Shown: in pieces, positions 1 to 7,007 of the stretch
Layout: each line of letters starts with the position of its first letter
How positions within the stretch are numbered: position 1 is the stretch's first letter
Source of the DNA: JAAYZK01 sp964535025
GTDB lineage: Bacteria > Planctomycetota > Phycisphaerae > SM23-33 > FEN-1343
Length of the DNA: 7,020 bases
Direction of reading: 5' to 3'
NCBI GenBank assembly: GCA_964535025.1
Contig: CAZHRW010000053.1
Location: forward strand, 1-7,020
Made by a program: the position numbers and the translations under genes
Notes under the pieces: generated by a model
The model's database searches: none
Told to the model about the DNA's origin: nothing
What the model saw: the letters and a program-made list of their open reading frames with translations, nothing else

Positions 1-63
1 GTTCAGCTTGAGCAGGGCGAAATCGTCGAGGTCCACGTCGCCGTCGGCGTCGGCGTCGCCGGG
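1..63 (-). other. Third dockerin-type loop, cut by the window edge
   Basis: The residues are P, then GDADADGDVDLDDFALLKLN, ending at the window edge. It is almost identical to the first loop of the internal pair, with one amino-acid change (T to A). It follows the propeller directly, with no linker. By comparison with the internal pair, a second loop and perhaps the true C-terminus should lie within about 100-200 bp to the left of the window. Confidence 0.8.
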
Positions 64-3000
64 CATAGCACCGGTGTTTACCAGGATGGACACGGTGCCC
101 CAGTTGGCCGTGACCAGGTCCGGCTTCCCGTCGCCGTTCACATCCGCCGTCGTCACATCAACGGCGATGGGGCTGCCGACGTCGAAGGTGACGTGACCGG
201 CGAAGGTGCCGTCGCCGTTGTTCGGCAGGACCGACACCAAGCCGGGCAGAAGCGCGTGGCTCGTGATCAGGTCGGAGTATCCGTCGCCGTCGAGGTCGGC
301 CGCCGTCAGGGAGGTCGACTCCCAGGCCACGGCGTAGGACACAGGTTCGGCGAACGAGCCGCCCCCGAGATTGCGGAGCACGAACAGTCCGCCGTCGTCG
401 TCCGTGGTCATGAGATCCACGGCCCCGTCGCCGTCGACGTCCGCCGCGGTCACGTACAGATGCGTGCAGGTCCCCAGGCCCGCCGGGAGAACGACTGGGT
501 CAGCGAAGGTGCCGTCGCCGTTGTTGAACAACAGCGAGAGCGAGGGCTCCCCCTCGACAGAGAAGGCATCTGCGACCAGATTGGCCGCGATCAGGTCGAT
601 CGCCCCGTCGCCGTTCAGATCGGCCGCCGCGTGATCCGTGGCGGGTGCGCCTACCTCATAGCTGACCGGGGCGTCGAACGTTCCATCGCCGCGATTGGGA
701 AGCACCCACAGGACGCCGTCAATCTCGTCCCAGTGGCTGCCCGGGGTGGCGACGATGATGTCCAGATCGGGATGCTCATCATCGCCGTCGCCATCCACAT
801 CGGCGGCCGTCACCCAGGTCGTCCTTTCGCCGACCGGATAGACGACCGCGTCGGCGAACGTGGCGTCGCCGTGGTTCAGGAGCACCAGGACGTGGCCCTG
901 CTCGCCGTCGGTGGCGAGGATGTCCTCGTCGCCGTCATGATCCAGGTCCGCCGTCGCAATGCCGCCGATCCATTCGGCCGCCGCCACGGTGATCGGCGCA
1001 CCATAGCCGCCGCTGCCGTCGTTGAGTAGAATGGACACGGTGGACTGGGTGTCGGCCGAGACGTTGACCACCAAGTCCACGCTTCCCTCGCCGTCGAGGT
1101 CGGCGGCGGCGACGTCATGGCAGGCGCACCCCGTGCCGAAGTCGTAGACATCCTGCCCGGGGAAGTCGAACCCGCCGATATCGCGCATCAGGCCGCTCTC
1201 AAGGGCCTGATTCGTCGACGTGAGCGGAGCGGTCGCGCCGGCAGGAGCGCCGCCGAAGTTCAGCTTGAGCAGGGCGAAGTCGTCGAGGTCCACCGCGCCG
1301 TTGCCGTCGAAGTCGCCCATGGCCCACGTCGCTTCGGCGGCGGTGCCGAAGTTCAGCTTGAGCAGGGCGAAATCGTCGAGGTCCACGTCGCCGTCGGTGT
1401 CGGCGTCGCCGGGGATCTGCTGGAACTCATACGCCCCGATGTCGACGCGCGGGCCGACGATGCGGGCGTTGGCGTCAAGGTCGGTCAGCAGGGGACTTCC
1501 GTCGGGAGCGAGCGCCAGCGCGTCGTCGCCGGCATCGATCGCGGGGCTTCCCGCCGTCAGCCGCAGGTCGCCGTAGTCGTCATCGACCGTGCCCCACAGA
1601 CCATCGCGACCGGGCGAGGGGTTGCGGACGAACCGCGGGTCGCCACCGATCAAGCTGTTGTAGTTGAAGAACGGCTCGGGAATGTTGTCGGCCGTTGCCG
1701 CGTTGTTCATCGCGATGATGGTGTTGTTGACCCTGGCCGCGCACCCGTTCACGCCGATCCCGCCGCCGGCGTTGCGCGCCGTATTGCCCGCGATCGTCGA
1801 GTTGGTGAGGAGCATCTCGCCATCGACCTGGCGGATCCCGCCGCCGTCCACTTCGGCCGAATTGCCCGCCACCGTCGAGTTCGTGAGCGTCAGGTCGGTG
1901 TCCTCGCAGTGGATGCCGCCGCCGTCGTGTCGAGCGACGTTGCCAACCACCGAGGAGTTCGTTACGGTAACGATAGAATCCCGGCATTCGAGTCCGCCGC
2001 CGTCGCGGTCAACGTAGCGGTCCGCCAGGACCCCGGCCCAGTTTCCCGAGATCACTGAGTCCATCACCACAAGCGTGCTATCCTCGACCTTGATCCCGCC
2101 CCCGGCGCGGCTCGTCATGTTGCCTGTGATGATGGAGTTGATCACCGTCACCGTGCCTCCGTAGTGGCTGATTCCGCCACCCACATGGGCCGAGTTGCCA
2201 ACCACGATCGAGTCCACGAGCGTGAGCGTGCCACGGTAGCTGTCGAGCCCCCCGCCGCCCCCGGCGGTATTGGCTATCACCGTCGCGTTTGTGAGCGTGA
2301 GCGTCCCGAGGCTCAGCACGGCGCCTCCATCACCCACCTGCGGAGCGCCGCCGGTCAACGTCAGGTGGGTCAGGAACACCTCGGCGTCGGCAGCGGAGAC
2401 AGCCATCACACGGCTTTGTCCGCCGGCGTCGATCGTCACGCCGCCGACCGACGTTGCGTCGATGGTCAGTGACCCGTTTATCAGCAATGCGCCCTGGCTC
2501 CAGTCCAGGTAAAGGGTGGCGCCTGCAAGGTTGGATGCGAACGTCACGTCCTGGTCCAACGCCAACGCGTAGCTCAGGGCTTCACGAAGCGATATCTTGC
2601 CGTCGGTCCCATCCATCACATCGGCGGTCGTCGTCACCACCGACGAAGGCGACTCCCGGAACGGCGGGAGATCGTCCTGGTACTCGTAGGCGCCGATATC
2701 CACCTGCCCGTGCATGACCCGGGGACCGCCATCCAGATCAACGGTCAGCGCGTTGCCGTCGTCATCGACGGCCAGGGCGGGGTCGCCCATGTTGATGGCA
2801 AAGCTCCTGCCGGTCAGGTGCAGGTCGCCCCAATCGTCGTCAGCCGTGCCCCACTGGCGATCGGGGCCGGCCGAAGGGCTCCGGACGAAACCGGCGTCCA
2901 GACCGATCAGGCAGGCTTCGCTCGAGAAGCCGACACCATTGGGGCCGGCATAGATGTCAGGGAACGTCTGCCCGCCGTTGTTCGTCACGATCGTGTTGTT

Positions 3001-5523
3001 GAGCGTCAGTTGGTCGCGATGGTCGGAGATCCCGCCGCCGCGTTCGGCAGCATAGTTGCCCGCGACCGTCGTATTGGTCACGGTCAATCCGCTGTAGCGA
3101 TTGCAGATTCCGCCGCCGTAGCCGCCGGCTCGGTTGCCCACCAGGACCGAGTTGACGATCGACTCGATGTTATAGACCCCGCCGCCGTCATCGCCGGCCG
3201 AATTGCCGGAGACGACGGAGTTCTCAATGATGCTGCCGCCCCACAGCCCCCCCCCGTCGCGGCCGGCCGTATTGGCGGAGATGACCGAGTTCTCAACGAT
3301 CCTGGGCTTCCGCCAGCCGTCTCCCCACAGGCCTCCACCGTCGCGACCGGCCGCGTTGCCCGTCACGGTTGAATCCCTGAGCGTCAGCGCGCCGTCAGTT
3401 ACGTAAATCCCGCCACCGTCGATGTCGGCGGTATTGTCCGAGACCGTCACGTGGGTCATCAGCCACGAGTTGCCGTCATAGGAGTAGATCCCCCCGCCGC
3501 TGGCGGCCGTCGTGTTGCCGGTGATCGTCGAATCGGTCAGCGCCATGCCGCCCCGGTACCTGTAGATCCCGCCGCCGCCACCATCGGCCACGTTGTTCGA
3601 CACCGTCGAGTTGGTCAGCGTTAATGTCTGGGAGAAGAAGCAGATCCCACCCCCGAGGCCGGTCGCGGCGTTGCCCGACACGGTCGAATCGGTGAGATGA
3701 TGGTCGGTCCAGCGTGTGTTGACTCCGCCGCCGTCGGCGCCGGCGACGTTGTCCGAGAGGGTCGCCCCGGTCAGCGTCAAGGTGGCGAAGTAGGTGTAGA
3801 TACCGCCGCCGTCCGTATCCGCGGCGTTGCCCGACAGCACCGTGTTGACGACCGTCGCCGTGCCGTGATCGACATAGACGCCCCCGCCTGCAGCCGCCGA
3901 GTTGCCCGAGACCGTCGAGTCGGTCAAGGTGACGGCACCGCCGTCCAGCACGTAGATCCCCCCGCCGCAGGCCTCGCCGCCCGTGGCCGAGTTGTCCGAC
4001 ACGTCCGAGCCGGTCAACGTCACCAGGCCGTCGTCGATGTGGATCCCGCCGCCGTACTCGGCGGTGTTGCCTGACACGGTGGAGTTGCCCAGATCCAGTG
4101 CGCCGCCCGGGTCGTTGGCGATCCCGCCGCCGCGGACGGCCGAGTTGCCTGACACCGTCGAGTTCGTCAGCGTCAGCACGCCTCGGCTGAGGATCCCGCC
4201 GCCGGCCGCCGTCGTCGCGCCGCCGGTGAGCGTCAGGGCGGCCAGAGAGACCTCGACGCCACGCGGGATGACCGCCACGCGGCTTTGCCCGGCGGCGTCG
4301 ATGATCATTCCGCCAATCGACGTCGCGTCGATCGCCACCGACTGGGCCATCCGCAGCGCGGTTCCGTCCAGAACGATCGTCCCGCCGTCAAGAGCGCCCG
4401 CAAAGGTCACGTCCAGGCCCAGCGCGCTGCCGTAGAAGCAGGCTTCGCGAATGGAAATCGCGCCGTCGGTGGGGTTCGTCACATCCGTCAACGTCGTCAC
4501 GACCGACGACGGCGACTCGCGCAGCGGCGAAGGGGCGCCCTGGTACTCGAACGCACCGATGTCAACCCGCCCGTCCGCCACACGTGGGTTGCCGTCCAGA
4601 TCCACCGTCAAGGGGAGTCCGTCGAGATTCACGGCCAAGGCAGCCTGGCCCAGGTTGATCGCCCGGCTGGTGTCGTTGAGATGGAGGTCGCCGGGATCAT
4701 CATCGGCCGTAGCCCACACCCCGTCGGCGCCGGCCGAGGGGTCGCGAATGAAGCCGGGGTCCTCGCTGATCAGACTGCCCTCGCTTGTGAACACGCCCTG
4801 GAGGTCGGTGTCGGCCGCGGCGTGGTTGAGGCTGAGGATTGTGTTGTTCAGCGTCACGCCGCCGTCGGTATTGGAGATCCCGCCGCCGGCGACAGAAGCC
4901 GAGTTGCCCGCGATCGTGGAGTTCGTCACCGTCAACGTGGCGCCGCTGTTAGCGACGCCCCCGCCGTGGGAGGACGTCACATTCCCCGACACGAGCGAGT
5001 TGGTCAGTATCGCGCTGCCACCGCCGTTGTAGATGCCGCCGCCCTCTTCGGACGCGGTGTTGCCCGACACGATCGAGTTGGCCAGTTTCAATTCGCCGTT
5101 GATGTTGCGAATTCCCCCGCCGGTGGACTCGTCGGTGGAGTTCGCCGACACGGTCGAGTCGAGTACCGTCAGGGTGCCGCTGTTGTTGTAGATGCCGCCC
5201 CCCTCGTCGGAACCTGTGTTCTCCGACACCACCACGTTCGCCAGCGTCATCGCACCCGAACGGTTGTAGATCGCACACTCGGCGTTGCCCGACACCGTCG
5301 AGGCCGTCAGTGTCGTCGTAGCGTCGCCACTGTAGACCGCGCCGCCCAGCTGAGCCGAGTTTCCGGTCAGCGTCGAGCCGGTCACTGCCACCGTGCCATG
5401 GTCGGTATAGATCCCGCCGCCGAACCGGGCCGAGTTGCCGGATATGGTTGAGTCGGTCAGTGTCAGTGTGCCGAAGTAGGTGTAGATGCCACCGCCGCGC
5501 TGGCCGAGGTAGTTCTGTGGCCT
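1..5523 (-). CDS. Giant modular secreted-type protein, internal fragment: beta-helix / dockerin / FG-GAP, disrupted by an IS
   Basis: The frame is open for 1841 codons, from the TAA at 5526-5524 to position 1, with no internal stop; start and stop lie outside the window. Order N to C: a truncated beta-helix module, two complete beta-helix modules, a dockerin pair, a seven-repeat FG-GAP propeller and a dockerin start. Three modules end in VDIGA(F/Y)E(Y/F)Q, the cap typical of 'choice-of-anchor Q' proteins. Two start with an ESPSSVVTT...IS(I/L)REA segment that resembles the CSLREA domain. Family knowledge suggests an exported or surface protein that may bind glycan or partner proteins; the exact function is unknown. 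The signal peptide and any C-terminal anchor would be off-window. Codons 1-3 come partly from the IS end (5517), so native coding sequence begins near 5516. As it stands this is the 3' part of a broken gene, and no convincing new start is visible. Plus-strand open frames here are antisense shadows. Confidence 0.9.
64..1140 (-). other. Seven FG-GAP/VCBS-type repeats, likely one seven-bladed beta-propeller
   Basis: Seven Asp-rich calcium-type motifs recur every 47-62 residues: ADLDGEGSVDL (from 1104), ADLDHDGDEDI (from 951), ADVDGDGDDE (from 810), ADLNGDGAIDL (from 624), ADVDGDGAVDL (from 453), ADLDGDGYSDL (from 300) and ADVNGDGKPDL (from 153). Between them are the strand phrases V.VL.N.GDGTF..PV.Y.VG. 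This is the pattern of FG-GAP/VCBS repeats, known from integrin alpha heads and many exported bacterial proteins. Seven copies match one closed propeller. Repeat 3 carries a short insertion after its calcium motif (DDEHPDLDIIV). The likely role is binding or a structural head; no catalytic residues can be assigned. Confidence 0.88.
1249..1410 (-). other. Dockerin type I-like pair of calcium loops
   Basis: Two F-hand-type loops lie 31 codons apart. The first is DADTDGDVDLDD followed by FALLKLNFG (1407-1345). The second is DFDGNGAVDLDD followed by FALLKLNFG (1314-1252). Loop positions 1, 3, 5, 9 and 12 are Asp or Asn, with Gly at 6 and a hydrophobic residue at 8, as in calcium-binding dockerin loops. 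The paired layout matches type I dockerins. In Planctomycetota such domains occur in many large exported proteins without an obvious cellulosome, so binding to a cohesin is possible but not shown. Its position in mid-chain is unusual, because dockerins are most often terminal. Confidence 0.85.
1351..1413 (-). repeat. 63-bp direct repeat of dockerin-loop DNA (copy of 1-63)
   Basis: Positions 1351-1413 and 1-63 match at 62 of 63 bases; the only difference is T at 1398 versus C at 48. Sequence beyond 63 and 1413 is not similar. A third, more diverged copy lies at 1258-1317. Synonymous positions are conserved as well as the protein, which suggests recent duplication or gene conversion rather than selection on the protein alone. 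Confidence 0.85.
1420..2655 (-). other. Beta-helix module 3, complete, about 412 residues
   Basis: The layout matches module 2. The N-cap is ESPSSVVTTTADVMDGTDGK with ISLREALSYA, then IDATSVGGVTIDAGGQSR and LTHLTLTGGAP. About eight turns follow, for example HVGGGISHY, RAGGGIKVED, RDGGGLECR and NAGGGIGVNG. The cap is NSLIGGDPRFVRNPSPGRD, LWGTVDDDYGDLRLTAGSPA, IDAGDD and VDIGAYEFQ. The phrases RLTAGSPAIDAGDD and DIGAYE are the clearest match in the window to choice-of-anchor Q-type C-caps. It leads straight into the dockerin pair through QIP, so it is the last beta-helix in the chain. Confidence 0.87.
2677..4518 (-). other. Beta-helix module 2, complete, about 614 residues, the longest
   Basis: It begins with ESPSSVVTTLTDVTNPTDGA and ISIREACFYG, a CSLREA-like N-cap, then VTFAGALDGGTIVLDG, IDATSIGGMIIDAAGQSR and LAALTLTGG. 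About sixteen GGG(I/L/V) turns follow, then a cap with ACLIGLDAGFVRSPSAGPD, WGTADDDWGDLHLTGRSFAI, DLDGGPRV and VDIGAYEYQ. It is joined to module 1 by a seven-residue linker (GAPSPLR) and to module 3 by another (DDLPPFR). With about sixteen turns it is roughly twice the length of its neighbours, consistent with internal gain of turns. The call rests on visible repeat spacing and family knowledge of beta-helix proteins. Confidence 0.87.
3187..3351 (-). repeat. Tandem near-duplicate beta-helix turns inside module 2
   Basis: Neighbouring turns share the phrases ENSV(I/V)S(A/G)N(T/S)AG and RDGGGLWG. The stretch 3187-3231 matches 3256-3300 at 37 of 45 bases, and 3241-3267 matches 3325-3351 at 23 of 27. 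These turns are closer to each other than to the rest of the helix, which points to fairly recent tandem turn gain. Confidence 0.65.
4540..5523 (-). other. Beta-helix module 1 (N-terminally truncated) with choice-of-anchor Q-type cap
   Basis: About nine degenerate turns are visible, each following NS(T/I)(V/I)SGN(S/T)A...GGGIY...G.LTLT. Turns begin at GQRGGGIYTYFGTLTLTDST (about 5505-5446) and end near VAGGGISNTDGGVTLNNTIL. A cap follows: SEDPGFIRD, ADGVWATADDDPGDLHL, AINLGQ, DLDGNPRV and VDIGAFEYQ (about 4770-4540). The Asn ladder, the GGG(I/V) turns and the Thr/Val strands are typical of right-handed parallel beta-helices (PbH1/pectate-lyase-like repeats). No catalytic site can be named. 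The first preserved residues, NYLGQRGGG, are the middle of a turn, so the module once extended further N-terminally and was cut by the IS at 5516/5517. Confidence 0.85.
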
Positions 5524-5529
5524 TTAGCC
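5517..5529. repeat. IS left terminal inverted repeat
   Basis: GTGGCCTTTAGCC is the exact reverse complement of 7008-7020. On the minus strand it contains TAA (5526-5524), in frame with the downstream beta-helix fragment, so nothing translated inside the IS in that frame can continue into it. Confidence 0.85.
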
Positions 5530-5531
5530 AA

Positions 5532-6923
5532 TCATGCGGCCGCGCAGAGCACGTAATCCACGGCCGCGAATAACTCGTGAACTTGCCGTACCAAAGTCGA
5601 GTTGTCCAAGTTTTGTTCGAAGATCCGATGACGCCACAACACGCCACGCAAGGCCGAGAGCATGTCCAGGAAGGTCGGACGTTGTTTGTCCGGCCGCCAC
5701 GGCGTCCCTTTGGGCAGCAGGCGCGGTTCTTTCATCGCCGCGTGGGCGTACCAGACCTTCACCAGGGTCACCAGCACCATGGCCAGCGGGGCCTGCCGGG
5801 TGACGGTCTTGCTGCACCAGCCGCGCGTGTTCTCGAAGCCCAACTGCTGCTTGGCTTCCTGGATCGACTCCTCGATGCCCCAGCGGTCCACGGCCCGCTG
5901 AACGATCTCTTGCTCGCTGACGGTCGCGTCGGTGCAAAAGAAGTAGTCGTCCTTCTGGCGGCCGGCCGGGTCGCGGACGATCACCACGCGAACCGGCGTC
6001 GAGTGGCAGACGTGATACCACAGGCACACGATCCCCAAGACCTCGCGCGTCACCTGCCGGCCCTGATGGCTGACGGTGACTGTCTTCCAGCCCTCGGCCC
6101 TTTGGGCCAGGTCCTTCAACTTGGGCAGGCGCTTGCCCTTCTTGGGTACCGGACCGCGACGGCACCCCTCGCGGCGGCGTCCGGTGGGCAGGTCGTGCAG
6201 CGCGGCATCGCAGCGGATCCGGCTGACCAGATTCGCCCCTTTCGGAAGCCCCGCCACCATGTCTCGCGTGGCATACTGGCCGTCCACGCAGACCCGCCAG
6301 ATCACGCCTGGCAGGGCTTCGGCGGCCTGGCAGACCATCATGGCGGCCATCTGTTGGCGCGTCCGGAACGGATGATCGCCATTGCAGTCGTCTCGCTTGC
6401 GATACAGGGCAAACAGAACCGGCAGCACCCAGCGAACCAGCGGCCATCCCGGCAGACGCAGCGTCACAGCGCCCACGACCCAGTTGTGCGCCCAATGAAT
6501 GACCGTACCCTTGTAAGCCGGTCCGTCGCAGGAGGCGTCCTTGAACCATCCGGCGTGGGCGACGTGCCTGCCGTACCGTCCGGCCGTGGTATCGTCGATG
6601 TGCAAGTCGACGAGCGGCTTGTCCGTGCGGGCGTCGCACTGGGCGGCCTGGCGGATCAACGGGTAGATCACCTGGGTCAGCAGTCGCCCCGACAGGTCCG
6701 ACAGACTCCAGGAGGCCCGATAGAAAAACTTGTGGTAGACCGTCCAGTGGCGGACGGCCAAGGGGCCCAAGGTGCGGATCATGCCCGTGACGGTCGCTGG
6801 GCCGCGGTGCAGCACCCAGCCCAAGGCCAGTTGCTCCCACACCGCCGCCGTCGGGCGGGTGAAGACGCAAGCAAGTTGGTGGACAAGAGTGTTCCATGCC
6901 GATACAAGAGCAGTAGCATCCAT
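5532..6923 (-). CDS. IS transposase, DDE type (IS4/IS701-like), 463 aa
   Basis: This protein would cut and join the IS ends using an RNase H-fold DDE site. Using the 463-residue form, the first Asp lies in HIDDTTAGRYG (D110/D111), the second in VCVDGQYATRD (D214), and the Glu in DRWGIEESIQEAKQQLGFEN (E351). The Glu region matches R-x3-E-x6-K of the IS4-type YREK signature, but the Tyr position is Ala. I chose the ATG at 6923, because GGGAG lies 7 nt upstream of it. The in-frame ATG at 6941 would add MHGRVG but has no Shine-Dalgarno sequence and sits in the hairpin. The frame is intact, with TGA at 5534-5532. The long plus-strand frame opposite (5577-7013) and a second minus-strand frame (6897-5524) are shadows. 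Family placement is uncertain. Confidence 0.9.
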   Translation of the reverse strand: MDATALVSAWNTLVHQLACVFTRPTAAVWEQLALGWVLHRGPATVTGMIRTLGPLAVRHWTVYHKFFYRASWSLSDLSGRLLTQVIYPLIRQAAQCDARTDKPLVDLHIDDTTAGRYGRHVAHAGWFKDASCDGPAYKGTVIHWAHNWVVGAVTLRLPGWPLVRWVLPVLFALYRKRDDCNGDHPFRTRQQMAAMMVCQAAEALPGVIWRVCVDGQYATRDMVAGLPKGANLVSRIRCDAALHDLPTGRRREGCRRGPVPKKGKRLPKLKDLAQRAEGWKTVTVSHQGRQVTREVLGIVCLWYHVCHSTPVRVVIVRDPAGRQKDDYFFCTDATVSEQEIVQRAVDRWGIEESIQEAKQQLGFENTRGWCSKTVTRQAPLAMVLVTLVKVWYAHAAMKEPRLLPKGTPWRPDKQRPTFLDMLSALRGVLWRHRIFEQNLDNSTLVRQVHELFAAVDYVLCAAA

Positions 6924-6973
6924 GCCGACTCTCCCGTGCATTGTCGTGACAGCAATTGCATCGGGAAGTCGGC
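6924..6973 (-). promoter_or_regulatory. Hairpin sequestering the transposase Shine-Dalgarno sequence
   Basis: On the minus-strand RNA the 5' arm GCCGACTTCCCGATGCAATTG pairs, as broken segments of 7, 5, 4 and 3 bp, with the 3' arm CAATGCACGGGAGAGTCGGC. This gives 19 bp with three single-base bulges and a 9-nt loop. The 3' arm holds GGGAG (6935-6931) and ends directly before the ATG at 6923. In IS10 and IS50, fold-back structures of this kind block transposase translation from outside transcripts; the same role here is inferred. A native promoter starting downstream of the 5' arm would escape the block, but I see no convincing promoter boxes (only a weak GATAAA at 6985-6980). Confidence 0.7.
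6931..6935 (-). promoter_or_regulatory. Ribosome binding site deciding the transposase start
   Basis: GGGAG (in CGGGAGAG) lies 7 nt before the ATG at 6923, a good Shine-Dalgarno distance. The upstream in-frame ATG at 6941 has only GCTGTCACGACA in front of it, with no such motif. Confidence 0.7.
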
Positions 6974-7007
6974 TGTTTTTTTATCAGTGCTTATGATTCC
7001 GGAAATC

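Larger units (their letters stand above)
6924..6982 (+). terminator. Possible intrinsic terminator on the plus strand
   Basis: Read on the plus strand, the same stem-loop (6924-6973, base segment AGTCGGC) is followed by TG and seven T's (6976-6982). A GC-rich stem plus a T tract is the form of a rho-independent terminator. It would stop antisense transcription running rightwards across the transposase. The stem is longer than usual and bulged, so this is a candidate only. Confidence 0.45.

Noticed and set aside
193..1029. Long plus-strand open frame of 278 codons
   Set aside because: It lies opposite the FG-GAP propeller and is made of Val/Ala/Arg-rich strings, the mirror of Asp/Gly-rich codons. 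The minus strand gives clear repeats with conserved motifs.
4285..5451. Plus-strand open frame of 388 codons, and others across 1117-4435
   Set aside because: These are antisense to the beta-helix turns. Their apparent repeats are only the mirror of the GGGI/SGN turns, and no recognisable domain is present.
1740..5510. CRISPR-like look of regularly spaced GATCCCGCCGCC and GTTGCCCGA words
   Set aside because: The spacing is irregular, the words are degenerate, and all differences keep the minus-strand frame. This is coding repeat of beta-helix turns.
4949..5647. Minus-strand open frame of 232 codons crossing the IS boundary
   Set aside because: It joins out-of-frame transposase to out-of-frame beta-helix sequence, so it is an artefact of the insertion.
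5524..6897. Second minus-strand frame of 457 codons overlapping the transposase
   Set aside because: It is rich in Arg/Gly/Pro with no motif. It shares frame with the host fragment by chance and ends at the TAA in the inverted repeat.
6976..7007. Transposase promoter upstream of the hairpin
   Set aside because: GATAAA at 6985-6980 resembles a -10 box, but no good -35 lies 16-18 bp upstream, so I do not call it.
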